Shown: positions 1 through 9,448, counted from the stretch's first letter. The stretch is DNA of 38,396 nucleotides from Gammaproteobacteria bacterium (GCA_018067045.1 JAGPVL010000011.1:1-38396); one strand, 5' to 3'. The notes: generated by a model from the letters alone, not told the origin. Program-made: numbers and translations.

Positions 1-141
<141 letters not shown>

Positions 142-150
142 TTGGAAAAT

Positions 151-181
151 AATCCGATTAAGGCATTGCCCTAATCGGATT
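151..181 (+). terminator. Intrinsic terminator-like hairpin after tuf
   Basis: A perfect 10-bp stem (AATCCGATTA at 151-160 with TAATCGGATT at 172-181) is capped by a further short GGC/GCC pairing. It lies 9 bases after the tuf stop. The following tract (TTCTTCC) is only moderately U-rich, so termination may be partial. The hairpin contains the -35 element proposed for the next operon. Confidence 0.7.
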
Positions 182-194
182 TCTTCCATATACT
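166..194 (+). promoter_or_regulatory. Predicted sigma70 promoter of the S10 operon
   Basis: The -35 is TTGCCC (166-171) and the -10 is TATACT (189-194), with an exact 17-base spacer. Transcription would start near 201, which is where the leader hairpin begins. The -35 lies in the right half of the tuf terminator hairpin. This is a visual call from the sequence and has no experimental support. Confidence 0.6.
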
Positions 195-199
195 TCGCG

Positions 200-304
200 C
201 CCTCTCAAGGCCACTAAGGCTAAGAGAGGGAGCCAACCGGGGCATTGTTCCCGGGCTTGAACGCAGACCTCCCGCCTCGAATGAGTAGGCAGGGTGGGTT
301 TTTT
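200..304 (+). promoter_or_regulatory. Structured S10 operon leader (candidate L4-responsive leader)
   Basis: Three hairpins can be drawn between the predicted start and rpsJ. The first is 200-230 (CCCTCTC with GAGAGGG, plus an inner GCC/GGC pair). The second is 237-254 (CCGGG with CCCGG). The third is a GC-rich hairpin at 268-297 followed by six T. In E. coli, ribosomal protein L4 binds the S10 leader and promotes premature termination at such an attenuator hairpin. The layout here is analogous, but L4 control in this organism is an inference. Confidence 0.55.
268..304 (+). terminator. Attenuator-like hairpin in the S10 leader
   Basis: CC-T-CCC-GCCT (268-277) pairs with AGGC-A-GGG-T-GG (287-297). 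The stem has one bulged A and one T-T mismatch, and the loop is 9 bases. TTTTTT follows at 299-304. A hairpin with a U tract inside a leader, 43 bases before a ribosomal gene, is better read as an attenuator than as an operon end, because the whole S10 operon lies downstream. Confidence 0.6.
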
Positions 305-347
305 GCCATCTGAAGTATGGCCGCAACAAGTTCGGAGTTTGTTAGCT

Positions 348-659
348 ATGGCTAACCAGAGAATTCGTATTCGTCTCAAGGCCTTTGATCATCGTTTGAT
401 TGATCAGTCAGCTCAAGAGATTGTGGACACCGCTAAGCGAACGGGTGCCCAGGTGCAGGGGCCGATTCCTCTGCCAACCCGCAAAGAGCGGTTTACCGTG
501 CTGGTGTCTCCGCACGTTAATAAAGATGCGCGAGATCAGTACGAAATTCGCACCCACAAGCGCATGGTCGATATCGTTGAGCCTACAGATAAGACTGTAG
601 ATGCTTTGATGAAATTGGATCTAGCTGCTGGTGTGGACGTACAGATCAGCCTGGGATAA
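348..659 (+). CDS. rpsJ: 30S ribosomal protein S10
   Basis: This 103-residue protein matches S10 in length and motifs, starting with the [12 protein letters not shown] segment. S10 is a 30S head protein and also NusE in transcription antitermination. The ATG at 348 is preferred over an in-frame upstream start at 294 because 348 has a GGAG at 334-337 and gives the family N-terminus. It is the first gene of the S10 operon, downstream of the structured leader. It is followed after 44 bases, containing a small CACGGG/CCCGTG hairpin (665-681), by rplC. Confidence 0.98.
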   Translation: MANQRIRIRLKAFDHRLIDQSAQEIVDTAKRTGAQVQGPIPLPTRKERFTVLVSPHVNKDARDQYEIRTHKRMVDIVEPTDKTVDALMKLDLAAGVDVQISLG

Positions 660-703
660 CAGCGCACGGGTTGCCCCCGTGACGGGTTGTGAAGAGGTAG
701 ACA

Positions 704-1339
704 ATGGCTATTGGTGTGGTCGGTCGTAAATGCGGAATGACTCGCGTGTTCACAGAAAATGGTGCCAGCATACCGGTAACCGTAGTTGAAGTGACGCCGA
801 ACCGTGTGACCCAGATTAAAACAAGCGAGACGGACGGTTACGAAGCGGTGCAGGTTACTGTGGGTGAGCGTCGGGCGACTCGTGTAACAAAGCCTCAGTC
901 TGGGCATTTTGCTAAGGCTGGTGTTGCAGCGGGTCGGACAGTGCGCGAATTTCGTGCGGCTGCTGGCGAGCTCGCAGCGGGCGGCGAAATTACAGTCGGA
1001 ATTTTTGAGGCTGGCCAGATTGTAGACGTAACAGGTACGTCAAAGGGTAAAGGCTTTGCGGGTGTGATCAAGCGTTGGAACTTTAAGATGCAAGATGCGA
1101 CGCACGGTAACTCGTTGTCGCACCGTGCTCCGGGTTCTATTGGTCAGAACCAGAGCCCTGGTCGAGTTTTCAAGGGCAAGAAAATGGCGGGACACATGGG
1201 GGCTGAGCGCGTAACTGTTCAAAACCTAGAGGTTGTTCGTGTTGATGCCGAAAAGAACCTTTTGCTGATTAAGGGTGCGGTCCCTGGAGCTCCTGGCTCT
1301 GATTTGATCGTGCGCCCTGCAGTAAAAGCCAAGGCCTGA
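704..1339 (+). CDS. rplC: 50S ribosomal protein L3
   Basis: The 211-residue product begins with the L3 signature [13 protein letters not shown] and has the central loop [14 protein letters not shown] (about residues 111-124) and the [18 protein letters not shown] stretch (about 145-162). L3 is an early-assembly 23S rRNA-binding protein whose loop reaches the peptidyl transferase centre. A purine-rich AGAGG site precedes the ATG. It is second in the S10 operon, 14 bases before rplD. Confidence 0.98.
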   Translation: MAIGVVGRKCGMTRVFTENGASIPVTVVEVTPNRVTQIKTSETDGYEAVQVTVGERRATRVTKPQSGHFAKAGVAAGRTVREFRAAAGELAAGGEITVGIFEAGQIVDVTGTSKGKGFAGVIKRWNFKMQDATHGNSLSHRAPGSIGQNQSPGRVFKGKKMAGHMGAERVTVQNLEVVRVDAEKNLLLIKGAVPGAPGSDLIVRPAVKAKA

Positions 1340-1353
1340 GCGAGGAATAGAGG

Positions 1354-1956
1354 ATGAATCTCAATACTGCCTCTGGAGGAACCGTTACGGTGTCTGAAGT
1401 TGCTTTCGGCAGAGAGTTTAATGAGCCGTTGGTCCATCAGGTTGTAACGGCGTATCTAGCTGGTGCGCGTCAGGGTTCTCGGGCTCAGAAGACTCGTTCC
1501 CAGGTTAGTGGTGGCGGCAAGAAGCCGTGGAATCAGAAAGGTACGGGCCGAGCTCGTGCTGGTACGATTCGCAGCCCATTGTGGCGCGGCGGCGGTACAA
1601 CGTTTGCGGCGGTGCCGGCTGATCACTCGCAGAAACTGAATCGCAAAATGTATCGTGGGGCTATGCGTTGCATTTTGTCGGAGCTGGTTCGTCAGGAGCG
1701 CTTGGTGGTTGTCGATGAGTTTGTTGTCGCTGATCCTAAGACAAAGGTTCTGGCTGCTAAGCTTAAAGAATTGAACTTGAGCAATGTGCTGATCGTTAGT
1801 GATGTGGTGGATGAGAATTTGTTCTTGTCGGCCCGCAATTTGCCTCGAGTAGAAGTTTGTGACACTCATGCGGTCGATCCGGTTAGTTTGATCGGTTTCG
1901 AGAACGTACTGATTACTGTATCTGCACTTAAGAAGCTGGAGGAGGCGCTAGCATGA
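1354..1956 (+). CDS. rplD: 50S ribosomal protein L4
   Basis: This 200-residue L4 includes the conserved exit-tunnel extension, with the [20 protein letters not shown] segment near residues 46-66. L4 lines the nascent-peptide tunnel. In E. coli it is also the autogenous repressor of the S10 operon, which makes the structured leader upstream of rpsJ relevant. Its stop overlaps the rplW start (ATGA at 1953-1956), so the two are probably translationally coupled. Confidence 0.98.
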   Translation: MNLNTASGGTVTVSEVAFGREFNEPLVHQVVTAYLAGARQGSRAQKTRSQVSGGGKKPWNQKGTGRARAGTIRSPLWRGGGTTFAAVPADHSQKLNRKMYRGAMRCILSELVRQERLVVVDEFVVADPKTKVLAAKLKELNLSNVLIVSDVVDENLFLSARNLPRVEVCDTHAVDPVSLIGFENVLITVSALKKLEEALA

Positions 1957-2252
1957 ACAAGGAGCGTATTTTTCAGATTCTGCTTTCTCCTCATATTTCT
2001 GAGAAGGCAACGGTAGTGGCAGATAAGGCTAATCAGTTTGTGTTTCGGATTGCCGGTGACGCGACAAAGCTAGAGGTCCGCAGGGCTGTGGAAGAGCTTT
2101 TTGGTGTCAAGGTTAAGTCTGTGCGCACCTTGAATGTTAAGGGTAAGGCTAAGTTGTTTGGTCGTACTGCTGGCAAGCGAAACGATTGGAAGAAAGCGTA
2201 TGTTGCTCTGGAAGCAGGGCAGGATATCGACTTCCAGGCTGTGGCAGAGTAA
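1953..2252 (+). CDS. rplW: 50S ribosomal protein L23
   Basis: The 99-residue protein has the typical L23 features: an N-terminal HISEKA motif and a basic loop around [25 protein letters not shown]23 sits at the tunnel exit and is the docking site for trigger factor and SRP. It overlaps rplD by 4 bases, with an in-frame upstream GGAGG in the rplD end serving as ribosome site. It is followed 12 bases later by rplB. Confidence 0.98.
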   Translation: MNKERIFQILLSPHISEKATVVADKANQFVFRIAGDATKLEVRRAVEELFGVKVKSVRTLNVKGKAKLFGRTAGKRNDWKKAYVALEAGQDIDFQAVAE

Positions 2253-2264
2253 AGGAGAGCTATT

Positions 2265-3089
2265 GTGGCGATTGTTAAGTGTAAGCCTACATCTCCGGGC
2301 CGCCGTTTTGTAGTCAAGGTGGTTAGCTCGGATCTGCATAAGGGTGACCCTTATGCGCCGCTGGTAGAGCATAAGTCAAAAAATGGTGGCCGAAATAATA
2401 ATGGCCGCATTACTACTCGTCATATTGGCGGTGGGCACAAGCAAAAATATCGCATCGTTGATTTTCGTCGCAATAAGGACGGAATTATCGGTGAGGTCGA
2501 GCGTCTCGAGTACGATCCTAACCGTACCGCGCATATTGCGCTGGTTAAGTATATGGATGGCGAGCGCCGGTACATTCTAGCGCCGAAGGGTGTTAAGTCC
2601 GGTGACAAGCTTCAGTCAGGTTCTGATGCGCCAATTAAAATTGGTAATGCGTTGCCGCTGAGAAATATTCCGCTGGGTTCTACTATTCATAATGTAGAGC
2701 TTAAGCCGGGCAAGGGCGGGCAGGTTGCTCGTTCTGCTGGGGCATCGGTGCAGTTGCTGGCGAAAGATGGTCAGTATGTGACGTTGCGCTTGCGCTCAGG
2801 CGAAATGCGAAAAGTTCATGCTGAGTGTCGAGCGACGCTTGGTGAAGTGTCAAACGGCGAGCATAGTCTTCGTTCGCTGGGTAAGGCTGGTGCAACTCGC
2901 TGGCGTGGCGTTCGCCCAACGGTTCGTGGTGTTGCCATGAACCCAGTAGATCACCCGCATGGTGGTGGTGAGGGTCGTACGTCCGGTGGTCGTAATCCTG
3001 TTACTCCTTGGGGTGTTCCTACCAAGGGTTACAAGACACGAACCAATAAGCGCACCACCAAGATGATCATTCGTGATCGTCGTAAGTAA
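2265..3089 (+). CDS. rplB: 50S ribosomal protein L2
   Basis: The 274-residue L2 starts at GTG (2265) after AAAGGAGAG, a strong ribosome site. The conserved C-terminal [22 protein letters not shown] segment includes the histidine important for peptidyl transferase assembly. The RRYILAPKG and GGGHKQKYR motifs are also present. L2 bridges the subunits and binds domain IV of 23S rRNA. It lies 18 bases before rpsS, which also uses GTG. Confidence 0.98.
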   Translation: MAIVKCKPTSPGRRFVVKVVSSDLHKGDPYAPLVEHKSKNGGRNNNGRITTRHIGGGHKQKYRIVDFRRNKDGIIGEVERLEYDPNRTAHIALVKYMDGERRYILAPKGVKSGDKLQSGSDAPIKIGNALPLRNIPLGSTIHNVELKPGKGGQVARSAGASVQLLAKDGQYVTLRLRSGEMRKVHAECRATLGEVSNGEHSLRSLGKAGATRWRGVRPTVRGVAMNPVDHPHGGGEGRTSGGRNPVTPWGVPTKGYKTRTNKRTTKMIIRDRRK

Positions 3090-3107
3090 TATAGAGAGGT
3101 TGACGCT

Positions 3108-3383
3108 GTGCCACGTTCACTGAAAAAAGGTCCTTTTATTGACCACCACCTTCTTAAAAAGGTGGAAGAGGCGGCGGAAGCAAATTCGCGCAAGCCGATC
3201 AAAACCTGGTCTCGCCGTTCAATGGTTATTCCAGAAATGGTTAGCCTGACGATAGCGGTACACAACGGCCGACAGCATGTGCCAGTACTTGTTACTGAAC
3301 ACATGGTAGGCCACAAGTTGGGCGAGTTCGCCGTGACGCGTACGTATCGCGGACACGTGGTGGACAAAAAGGCCAGAAGGTAA
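3108..3383 (+). CDS. rpsS: 30S ribosomal protein S19
   Basis: The 91-residue S19 starts at GTG (3108) after AGAGAGG. It opens with [18 protein letters not shown] and contains the [12 protein letters not shown] and [19 protein letters not shown] motifs. S19 is a 30S head protein that contacts the A-site finger and S13. Two consecutive GTG starts (rplB, rpsS) are notable but both are backed by good ribosome sites and exact family N-termini. Confidence 0.98.
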   Translation: MPRSLKKGPFIDHHLLKKVEEAAEANSRKPIKTWSRRSMVIPEMVSLTIAVHNGRQHVPVLVTEHMVGHKLGEFAVTRTYRGHVVDKKARR

Positions 3384-3394
3384 GGTAGCGAGCC

Positions 3395-3736
3395 ATGGCG
3401 ACTGAAATTGCAGCCCGCCTGCGCGGGGCAAGGATCTCGGCACAGAAGGCACGACTGGTTGTTGACCAGATTCGTGGCCAGAAAGTTGAAGATGCGTTGA
3501 ATATTTTGGCCTTCTCGCCAAAAAAAGCAGCGACTATCGTCAAGAAAGTGCTTGAGTCCGCTATTGCGAACGCAGAAAACAATGACGGTGCGGATGTTGA
3601 CGAACTTAAAGTGTCTTCCGTTTTCGTTGATGAGGGTATGTCTTTGAAGCGTATCAAGCCGCGAGCGAAAGGTCGCGCGGATCGCATCACTAAGCGTACT
3701 TGCCACATTACCGTCAAGGTAGCAGAAGGGGAGTAA
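3395..3736 (+). CDS. rplV: 50S ribosomal protein L22
   Basis: The 113-residue product is close to the usual 110. It has the L22 body ([14 protein letters not shown], about 18-31) and a complete tunnel beta-hairpin loop ending in [20 protein letters not shown]22 spans all 23S domains and narrows the exit tunnel with L4. The ATG at 3395 follows GGTAGCGAGCC. It sits 11 bases after rpsS and 4 bases before rpsC. Confidence 0.98.
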   Translation: MATEIAARLRGARISAQKARLVVDQIRGQKVEDALNILAFSPKKAATIVKKVLESAIANAENNDGADVDELKVSSVFVDEGMSLKRIKPRAKGRADRITKRTCHITVKVAEGE

Positions 3737-3740
3737 CCCG

Positions 3741-4439
3741 ATGGGTCAGAAAGTACATCCAATCGGTATTCGTCTGGGTATCGTAAAGGAGCACAACTCC
3801 TTGTGGTACGCGAGCCCGAAGCACTATGCCGATTATTTGGTCACTGACCTGGAAGTGCGCGACTACCTTTTCAAGCGTTTGAAGAGTGCCTCGGTAAGCC
3901 GGATCAAGATTGAGCGTCCGAGTGGCAATGTGCGTCTTACGATTAGCACTGCGCGTCCAGGCATTGTGATCGGTAAGAAAGGCGAAGATGTCGAGCGCTT
4001 GCGTCGTGAAGTTGCCCAGAGAATGGGTGCGCCGGTGCATATTAATATCGAGGAGGTGCGTAAGCCTGACCTTGATGCGCGTCTGGTTGCTGATAACGTC
4101 GGCAGTCAAATCGAGCGGCGCGTTATGTTTCGTCGTGCGATGAAGCGTGCGGTGCAGAATTCATTGCGCGCAGGTGCTGAGGGTATTCGGATTCAATTGT
4201 CCGGTCGCCTGGGTGGTGCTGAGATTGCACGTACTGAATGGTATCGCGAAGGCCGCGTGCCGTTGCACACTCTTCGCGCAGATATTGATTACGCTAGTGT
4301 TCGTGCAGAAACGACATACGGCACAATCGGTATTAAAGTTTGGATTTTCCGTGGTGAGGTGCTCGGTGGTATGGAGCAGGTTCAGCAGGAAGAAAAGGCT
4401 GGCAAGAACGCGCCGAAAAAGCGCGGCGGCCGTAGCTAA
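3741..4439 (+). CDS. rpsC: 30S ribosomal protein S3
   Basis: The 232-residue S3 has the N-terminal [14 protein letters not shown] signature and a KH domain with [11 protein letters not shown] (about 79-89). The C-terminal domain carries [24 protein letters not shown]. The C-terminus ends in a lysine/arginine/glycine-rich tail. S3 forms the mRNA entry channel and helicase site with S4 and S5. A GGGGAG site lies just before the ATG. It is followed by rplP after 15 bases. Confidence 0.98.
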   Translation: MGQKVHPIGIRLGIVKEHNSLWYASPKHYADYLVTDLEVRDYLFKRLKSASVSRIKIERPSGNVRLTISTARPGIVIGKKGEDVERLRREVAQRMGAPVHINIEEVRKPDLDARLVADNVGSQIERRVMFRRAMKRAVQNSLRAGAEGIRIQLSGRLGGAEIARTEWYREGRVPLHTLRADIDYASVRAETTYGTIGIKVWIFRGEVLGGMEQVQQEEKAGKNAPKKRGGRS

Positions 4440-4454
4440 GGGGTAGCGAAAAAA

Positions 4455-4868
4455 ATGTTGCAACCTAAGCGCACGAAATTCCGTAAGCAGTTTAAGGGCC
4501 GTAACCGTGGCCTGGCGCAGCGTGGTAGTAAGGTGTCTTTCGGCACTATTGGTCTTCAATCTACTAGTCGCGGACGTTTGACCGCTCGGCAGATTGAAGC
4601 AGCGCGTCGCGCCATGACTCGTCACGTAAAGCGTGGTGGTAAGATCTGGATCCGTGTTTTTCCGGACAAACCGATCTCTAAAAAGCCACTCGAAGTACGT
4701 ATGGGTAAGGGTAAAGGTAGTGTTGAGTACTGGGTGGCAGAGATTCAGCCAGGCAAGATGCTTTATGAGATGGAAGGTGTCAGTGAAGAGGTGGCGCGTG
4801 AAGCGTTTCGTCTTGCCGCGGCTAAGTTGCCGCTTGATACCCGTGTCGTAATTCGGACGGTGATGTAA
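4455..4868 (+). CDS. rplP: 50S ribosomal protein L16
   Basis: The 137-residue L16 begins [19 protein letters not shown] and contains the [30 protein letters not shown] and [14 protein letters not shown] motifs. It organises the A-site region of the 50S subunit near 5S rRNA. The conserved arginine-81 region, a hydroxylation target in some Gammaproteobacteria, lies in [18 protein letters not shown]. It is 3 bases before rpmC. Confidence 0.98.
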   Translation: MLQPKRTKFRKQFKGRNRGLAQRGSKVSFGTIGLQSTSRGRLTARQIEAARRAMTRHVKRGGKIWIRVFPDKPISKKPLEVRMGKGKGSVEYWVAEIQPGKMLYEMEGVSEEVAREAFRLAAAKLPLDTRVVIRTVM

Positions 4869-4871
4869 GCG

Positions 4872-5063
4872 ATGAAAGCGAGCGAGCTGAGAAATAAGAG
4901 CGTCGACGAGCTTAAGCAGGAGCAGTTAAGCCTGTTGGAGCAGCAGTTTAAGATGCGCATGAAAAAGGCATCTGGACAGCTTTCCCGTACCCATGAAATC
5001 GGACAGGTGCGCCGCGACATAGCTCGCGTCAAAACCCTTCTGATAGAGAAGCAGGGCAACTGA
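4872..5063 (+). CDS. rpmC: 50S ribosomal protein L29
   Basis: The 63-residue, mostly alpha-helical L29 begins [17 protein letters not shown] and includes the [20 protein letters not shown] motif. L29 lies beside L23 at the tunnel exit. Length and position (rplP-rpmC-rpsQ) match E. coli. Only one base separates its stop from the rpsQ start, which implies translational coupling. Confidence 0.97.
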   Translation: MKASELRNKSVDELKQEQLSLLEQQFKMRMKKASGQLSRTHEIGQVRRDIARVKTLLIEKQGN

Positions 5064-5064
5064 T

Positions 5065-5334
5065 ATGGTAGAGGCGAAGCAAAAACTGCGTCGGACCGTA
5101 ACTGGTAAAGTCGTGTCTAACAAAGGCGACAAAACCATTATTGTGATGGTTGAGCGCAAGGTTAAGCACCCGGTTTACGGAAAGTTCCTGCGTCGTTCTA
5201 GTAAATTGACGGCGCACGATGAAACTAATCAGTGCCGCGAGGGTGACGTAGTCACCGTTGAGGAGTGTCGTCCTCTTTCCAAGCGCAAAACCTGGATGTT
5301 GGTTAGCGTTTTGGAACAGGCCCCTGTGGCTTGA
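5065..5334 (+). CDS. rpsQ: 30S ribosomal protein S17
   Basis: The 89-residue S17 has the OB-fold signature segments [23 protein letters not shown] and [18 protein letters not shown]. It binds 16S rRNA early in 30S assembly. It is the last gene of the classical S10 operon. The 47-base gap to rplN contains a CTGCC-TTA-GGCAG hairpin (5352-5364) without a U tract, and I see no clear promoter there, so read-through into the spc genes is likely. Confidence 0.98.
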   Translation: MVEAKQKLRRTVTGKVVSNKGDKTIIVMVERKVKHPVYGKFLRRSSKLTAHDETNQCREGDVVTVEECRPLSKRKTWMLVSVLEQAPVA

Positions 5335-5381
5335 GGCGAGCGTTGCTAAAGCTGCCTTAGGCAGAGCTGGAGAGATAAGCG

Positions 5382-5750
5382 ATGATACAGACCGAATCGA
5401 TGCTCGAAGTGGCCGATAACAGCGGCGCCCGTCGAGTTCAGTGCATTAAAGTACTGGGTGGATCCAAGCGCCGTTATGCTGGCATTGGTGACATCATCAA
5501 GGTCACTGTTAAGGAAGCGATTCCACGCGCCAAAGTAAAAAAGGGTGACGTGATGAATGCAGTGGTGGTACGTACCCGCCATGGTGTTCGTCGCCCGGAT
5601 GGCTCGTTGATTCGTTTCGATGAGAACGCGGCAGTGCTTTTGAACAACAACAAGGCACCAGTCGGTACCCGGATCTTCGGACCAGTGACGCGTGAACTGC
5701 GCACTGAGCAGTTCATGAAGATCATCTCCCTAGCACCTGAAGTTTTATAG
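5382..5750 (+). CDS. rplN: 50S ribosomal protein L14
   Basis: The 122-residue L14 starts [33 protein letters not shown], the exact family opening, and ends with the usual [20 protein letters not shown]14 binds 23S rRNA near the GTPase-associated side and contacts h14 of the 30S subunit. It opens the spc gene block. GGAGAG (5369-5374) serves as ribosome site. Confidence 0.98.
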   Translation: MIQTESMLEVADNSGARRVQCIKVLGGSKRRYAGIGDIIKVTVKEAIPRAKVKKGDVMNAVVVRTRHGVRRPDGSLIRFDENAAVLLNNNKAPVGTRIFGPVTRELRTEQFMKIISLAPEVL

Positions 5751-5764
5751 AGGCGGGTAAGGGC

Positions 5765-6079
5765 ATGTTAAAGATTAAGCGTGATGACGAAGTCATCGTA
5801 ACCGCAGGCAAAGATAAAGGTAAGCGCGGCAAAGTTGAGAAAGTTCTCGATAACGGCCGTCTACTTGTATCTGGTGTCAATATTGTCAAGAAGCACGTTC
5901 GCGCTAACCCGCAGCGTGGTGTTCAGGGCGGTATAGTTGAGCAGGTATCTGGAATTCACCACACGAATGTGGCGATCTGGAACCCTAAAACCCAAAAGGC
6001 GGACCGCGTTGGTTTCCGTGTTGAGGGTGAAAAGAAAGTCCGCTTCTTCAAATCTAATGGCGAAGCGCTGGACGCCTGA
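5765..6079 (+). CDS. rplX: 50S ribosomal protein L24
   Basis: The 104-residue L24 has the KOW motif near the start ([18 protein letters not shown]) and the conserved [13 protein letters not shown] and [10 protein letters not shown] segments. L24 is an assembly-initiator protein. It sits 14 bases after rplN and 12 bases before rplE, and the S8-operator-like hairpin begins shortly after its stop. Confidence 0.98.
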   Translation: MLKIKRDDEVIVTAGKDKGKRGKVEKVLDNGRLLVSGVNIVKKHVRANPQRGVQGGIVEQVSGIHHTNVAIWNPKTQKADRVGFRVEGEKKVRFFKSNGEALDA

Positions 6080-6091
6080 GGTTAGTGAGCC

Positions 6092-6631
6092 ATGAGCAAT
6101 TTTAAACAGGTTTACGATAAAGAAATCGTACCTAAGCTCCAAAAAGAGCTAGGCCTGGATAACGTAATGGAAGTGCCGCGTATAACCAAAATTACCCTTA
6201 ACATGGGTGTTGGTGAGGCCTCCCAAGATCGTAAAGCAATTGACGGCGCGGTCGCTGATATGACCCGCATTGCCGGTCAGCGGCCTGTCGTAACCAAAGC
6301 ACGTCGCTCTGTGGCGGGTTTTAAGATACGTGAAGGCTGGCCGATTGGCGTCAAAGTGACGTTGCGTCAAAGCCATATGTATGAATTTTTGGAGCGTCTG
6401 GTTTCTGTGGCTGTGCCACGTATCCGCGACTTCCGTGGTTTAAGTTCCAAGTCTTTTGATGGACGCGGAAACTACTCCATGGGGTTGAGCGAGCAGATCG
6501 TATTTCCAGAGATTGAGTTTGATAAGGTCGATAAGTTGCGTGGTCTTGATATAACTATCACGACCACAGCTAAAACTGACGACCAGGCACGGGCGCTGTT
6601 GCGCGCCTTCAACTTCCCGATGAAGGGCTGA
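6092..6631 (+). CDS. rplE: 50S ribosomal protein L5
   Basis: The 179-residue L5 has the signatures [15 protein letters not shown] and [23 protein letters not shown], and the C-terminal [23 protein letters not shown]5 binds 5S rRNA and contacts the P-site tRNA and S13. The first codons contain an imperfect hairpin (6108-6133) that resembles the E. coli S8 repressor site in the same gene, so the spc genes may be under S8 translational feedback. Confidence 0.98.
   Translation: MSNFKQVYDKEIVPKLQKELGLDNVMEVPRITKITLNMGVGEASQDRKAIDGAVADMTRIAGQRPVVTKARRSVAGFKIREGWPIGVKVTLRQSHMYEFLERLVSVAVPRIRDFRGLSSKSFDGRGNYSMGLSEQIVFPEIEFDKVDKLRGLDITITTTAKTDDQARALLRAFNFPMKG
6108..6133 (+). promoter_or_regulatory. 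S8-binding-site-like hairpin in the start of rplE
   Basis: AGGT-TT-ACGAT (6108-6118) pairs with ATCGT-ACCT (6125-6133) around the loop AAAGAA, leaving an asymmetric two-base bulge. The E. coli spc operon has an S8 site at this place in rplE: a short lower stem, bulged bases and a 5-bp upper stem with an A-rich loop that mimics 16S helix 21. Position and shape match. Binding by S8 here is inferred. Confidence 0.5.
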
Positions 6632-6636
6632 GAGTC

Positions 6637-6942
6637 ATGGCAAAGATCTCAATGATAATGCGGGAAAAGAAGCGAGCGAAGCTTGTGTCTCGTCACAGTG
6701 CTAAGCGCGATGCGTTGCGCGCAGTGATGAAAGATCCTAATGCTGATGCAGAGACTAAGTGGGATGCGCAGATTCAGTTGCAAAAGATGCCTCGCGATTC
6801 TGCTCGCACTCGTCAGCGTAATCGCTGTCGTTTGACTGGTCGTCCGCATGGTGTATACCGCAAGTTTGGGCTTGGCCGAAACAAGCTGCGTGAAGCAGCA
6901 ATGCGTGGTGATGTTCCTGGTCTGGTTAAAGCCAGCTGGTAA
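6637..6942 (+). CDS. rpsN: 30S ribosomal protein S14 (zinc-independent form)
   Basis: The 101-residue S14 is the long form lacking the CxxC-x(n)-CxxC zinc ribbon; only one cysteine (in [12 protein letters not shown]) is present. The C-terminal [30 protein letters not shown] is diagnostic. S14 completes the 30S head. It lies 5 bases after rplE. Confidence 0.98.
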   Translation: MAKISMIMREKKRAKLVSRHSAKRDALRAVMKDPNADAETKWDAQIQLQKMPRDSARTRQRNRCRLTGRPHGVYRKFGLGRNKLREAAMRGDVPGLVKASW

Positions 6943-6968
6943 TCAAGGTTTAGCGGAGCGATAGCAGC

Positions 6969-7361
6969 ATGAGCATGCAAGATACCCTAGCGGATATGTT
7001 TACCCGTATTCGTAACGCTCAAATGGCGAAGAAGACTAACGTTGCAATGCCAGCGTCCAAATCTAAGGCAGCTGTTGCCAAGGTTTTGCAGGACGAAGGC
7101 TATGTTGGCTCTTTCGTAGTGAGTGATGATAAGAAGCCTACCCTGACTATCGAATTGAAGTATTTCGAAGGGAAGGCAGTAATTGAGCATATCAAGCGGG
7201 TTTCATCCCCTGGTCTGCGCATTTACAAGGCGTCTAACGCTATCCCGAAAGTAAAGGGTGGTCTGGGCATTATGGTTGTGTCCACCAACCAGGGCATCAT
7301 GACTGATCGCGCAGCACGCCAAGCCAAAGTTGGCGGCGAGCTGCTTTGCGAAGTGTCCTGA
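6969..7361 (+). CDS. rpsH: 30S ribosomal protein S8
   Basis: The 130-residue S8 starts [22 protein letters not shown] and ends with the conserved [32 protein letters not shown]. It binds 16S helix 21. In E. coli it is the translational repressor of the spc operon acting at rplE, for which a candidate site is seen at 6108-6133. The ATG at 6969 follows GGAGCG. Confidence 0.98.
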   Translation: MSMQDTLADMFTRIRNAQMAKKTNVAMPASKSKAAVAKVLQDEGYVGSFVVSDDKKPTLTIELKYFEGKAVIEHIKRVSSPGLRIYKASNAIPKVKGGLGIMVVSTNQGIMTDRAARQAKVGGELLCEVS

Positions 7362-7380
7362 TAAAAGGCAGGGTGCAAAA

Positions 7381-7914
7381 ATGTCTAGAGTAGCTAAAAG
7401 TCCGATACAACTGCCTAAGGGCGTTGAGATCAAAGTCGACGGCCAGGCGCTTACCGTAAAGGGTGCGAAAGGCAGTTTAGAGTTAGAAGTGCATGCGTTG
7501 GTTGAGCTTTCGCAGGAAGACGGCGTCATCAAAGTTCTTCCGCGTGAGCAGTCCCAGAAAGCTTGGGCGCTCGCAGGCACAATGCGCTCACTGGTGAGTA
7601 ATATGGTCACCGGAGTGTCAGAGGGTTATGAGCAGAAGTTGGAGCTTGTAGGCGTTGGTTATCGGGCGCAGGCCGCTGGAAAAGTGCTTAACTTGACGCT
7701 TGGGTTTTCTCACCCGGTAGCGTATGAGCTTCCAGAGGGAATTACTGCCGAAACACCGACTCAGACAGAAGTGCTGATTAAGGGTGTCGATAAGCAGCTG
7801 GTCGGTCAGGTTGCAGCCAATGTGCGTGCATACCGTCCGCCAGAGCCATACAAAGGTAAGGGCGTTCGATACGCCGGCGAGCAGGTTCGCCGGAAAGAAG
7901 CCAAGAAGAAATAA
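7381..7914 (+). CDS. rplF: 50S ribosomal protein L6
   Basis: The 177-residue L6 starts at ATG 7381 ([19 protein letters not shown]), preceded by GGCAGGG. An in-frame start at 7330 would overlap rpsH and break the family N-terminus. Two L6 repeats are present, with the C-terminal rRNA-binding segment [25 protein letters not shown]6 sits near the sarcin-ricin loop. Confidence 0.98.
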   Translation: MSRVAKSPIQLPKGVEIKVDGQALTVKGAKGSLELEVHALVELSQEDGVIKVLPREQSQKAWALAGTMRSLVSNMVTGVSEGYEQKLELVGVGYRAQAAGKVLNLTLGFSHPVAYELPEGITAETPTQTEVLIKGVDKQLVGQVAANVRAYRPPEPYKGKGVRYAGEQVRRKEAKKK

Positions 7915-7931
7915 CCGTTGAGAATGAAGCG

Positions 7932-8282
7932 ATGACAGACAAAAAAGTTCAGCGTACTCGCAGGGCAAAGCGCACCCGGATTAAGATCCGTGAGTTGGGC
8001 GAAAACCGTCTTTGCGTGAACCGTACTCCGCGTCATATCTACGCACAGATCATTGCGCCAAGTGGTGCTCAGATCCTAGCGGCCGCCTCGACGGTGGAAA
8101 AAGATTTGCGTGGTAGTGCAACAGGTAATGTAGATGCTGCGGCTGCCGTAGGTAAGTTGATTGCTGAGCGTGCTAAGGCCGCTGGCGTCGAAAAAGTAGC
8201 ATTTGATCGTTCCGGCTTTCGTTATCACGGCCGGGTTAAGGCGCTGGCTGATGCCGCGCGCGAAAACGGACTTGAATTCTAA
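7932..8282 (+). CDS. rplR: 50S ribosomal protein L18
   Basis: The 116-residue L18 has the basic N-terminus ([30 protein letters not shown]) and the C-terminal [26 protein letters not shown] that define the family. L18 anchors 5S rRNA together with L5. It is separated by 17 bases from rplF and 11 from rpsE. Confidence 0.98.
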   Translation: MTDKKVQRTRRAKRTRIKIRELGENRLCVNRTPRHIYAQIIAPSGAQILAAASTVEKDLRGSATGNVDAAAAVGKLIAERAKAAGVEKVAFDRSGFRYHGRVKALADAARENGLEF

Positions 8283-8293
8283 GGGTACGGGTT

Positions 8294-8791
8294 ATGGCGA
8301 AAGTTGATCCCAACGAAGGTCTGGTGGAGAAGCTGGTTCAAGTGAACCGGGTGGCCAAGGTTGTTAAAGGCGGCCGAATCTTCGCATTTACCGCGCTGAC
8401 CGTAGTAGGTGACGGCAAGGGTCGGGTAGGTTTCGGTCGAGGCAAGGCGCGAGAAGTGCCAGCAGCGATTCAGAAGGCTCTCGAAGCTGCGCGTCGCAAT
8501 ATGATTCAGGTCGAGCTGAAAGGTACGACTATTCAGCACCCAATTCGTGCGCGTCATGGAGCCTCCAAGGTTTACATGCAGCCTGCGTCAGACGGTACTG
8601 GTGTTATTGCTGGTGGTGCGATGCGTGCGGTACTGGAAGTGGCCGGCGTGCAAAACGTATTGGCAAAATGTTATGGATCCACGAATCCGGTTAACGTAGT
8701 GCGAGCGACCTATGAAGGTTTGCGTAGCATGACATCGCCGGAATCTATTGCTGCTAAGCGCGGCAAGTCAGTGGAAGAAATCACGGGTTGA
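8294..8791 (+). CDS. rpsE: 30S ribosomal protein S5
   Basis: The 165-residue S5 has the N-terminal double-stranded-RNA-binding-like domain ([32 protein letters not shown]-type motif, about 17-55) and the C-terminal domain with [25 protein letters not shown]. The glycine-rich loop associated with spectinomycin sensitivity is intact in kind. S5 acts in decoding fidelity and the mRNA entry helicase. Confidence 0.98.
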   Translation: MAKVDPNEGLVEKLVQVNRVAKVVKGGRIFAFTALTVVGDGKGRVGFGRGKAREVPAAIQKALEAARRNMIQVELKGTTIQHPIRARHGASKVYMQPASDGTGVIAGGAMRAVLEVAGVQNVLAKCYGSTNPVNVVRATYEGLRSMTSPESIAAKRGKSVEEITG

Positions 8792-8816
8792 TCCCGCAAC
8801 CGACCGGAAGTAGAAG

Positions 8817-9002
8817 ATGGCGGCGAATATGATCAAAGTAACCCTGACCAAGAGCGTCAACGGTCGCTTGCAAGCACACAAGGCGTGCGTTAAAGGCTTG
8901 GGCCTTCGTCGCATCGGCCATACTGTCGAAGTTGAAGATACTGCGTCCGTGCGTGGGATGATTAATAAAGTCTCATACATGTTGCAGGTAGAGGGAGCAT
9001 AA
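8817..9002 (+). CDS. rpmD: 50S ribosomal protein L30
   Basis: The 61-residue L30 ([12 protein letters not shown]... then [26 protein letters not shown]) matches the ferredoxin-like fold of the family. ATG at 8817 is chosen because GGAAG lies 6 bases upstream. An internal ATG at 8829 is possible but has no ribosome site. It is 3 bases before rplO. Confidence 0.97.
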   Translation: MAANMIKVTLTKSVNGRLQAHKACVKGLGLRRIGHTVEVEDTASVRGMINKVSYMLQVEGA

Positions 9003-9005
9003 AGC

Positions 9006-9440
9006 ATGCGTCTCAATGATTTAAAACCAGCAGGCGGTTCCCGTCCGGCGGCAAAGCGTCGCGGTCGCGGTATCGGTAGCGGACTAGGTAAAACCGGCGG
9101 GCGTGGCGTTAAAGGCCAAAAGTCTCGTAGCGGCGGCTCAGTTAAGCCAGGCTTTGAAGGCGGCCAAATGCCCCTTCAGCGTCGTTTGCCTAAATTCGGT
9201 TTCACCTCCCGTTTGGCAGCTGTAACGGCTGAAGTTAGGCTGGCGGAGCTCGCGAAGGTTGACGGCGACATTATCAACTTGGCTTCTTTGAAGGCAGCGA
9301 ACGTTATCCGTAACGACATGCGCCGAGCGAAGATTGTTCTCAGCGGCGAAATTAGTCGCGCAGTGACTATTAGTGGTTTGATGATCACTAAAGGTGCTCG
9401 CGCTGCGGTTGAGCAGGCTGGCGGCAAGGTCGAGGAATAA
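9006..9440 (+). CDS. rplO: 50S ribosomal protein L15
   Basis: The 144-residue L15 has the glycine/arginine-rich N-terminal extension ([26 protein letters not shown]-type region, about 19-45), then [17 protein letters not shown]. It is a late-assembly 50S protein. It lies 8 bases before secY, with which it is probably co-translated. Confidence 0.98.
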   Translation: MRLNDLKPAGGSRPAAKRRGRGIGSGLGKTGGRGVKGQKSRSGGSVKPGFEGGQMPLQRRLPKFGFTSRLAAVTAEVRLAELAKVDGDIINLASLKAANVIRNDMRRAKIVLSGEISRAVTISGLMITKGARAAVEQAGGKVEE

Positions 9441-9448
9441 TACAGGTT

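Noticed and set aside
5335-5381. Separate spc-operon promoter between rpsQ and rplN
   Set aside because: No acceptable -35/-10 pair was found; only a small CTGCC/GGCAG hairpin is present.
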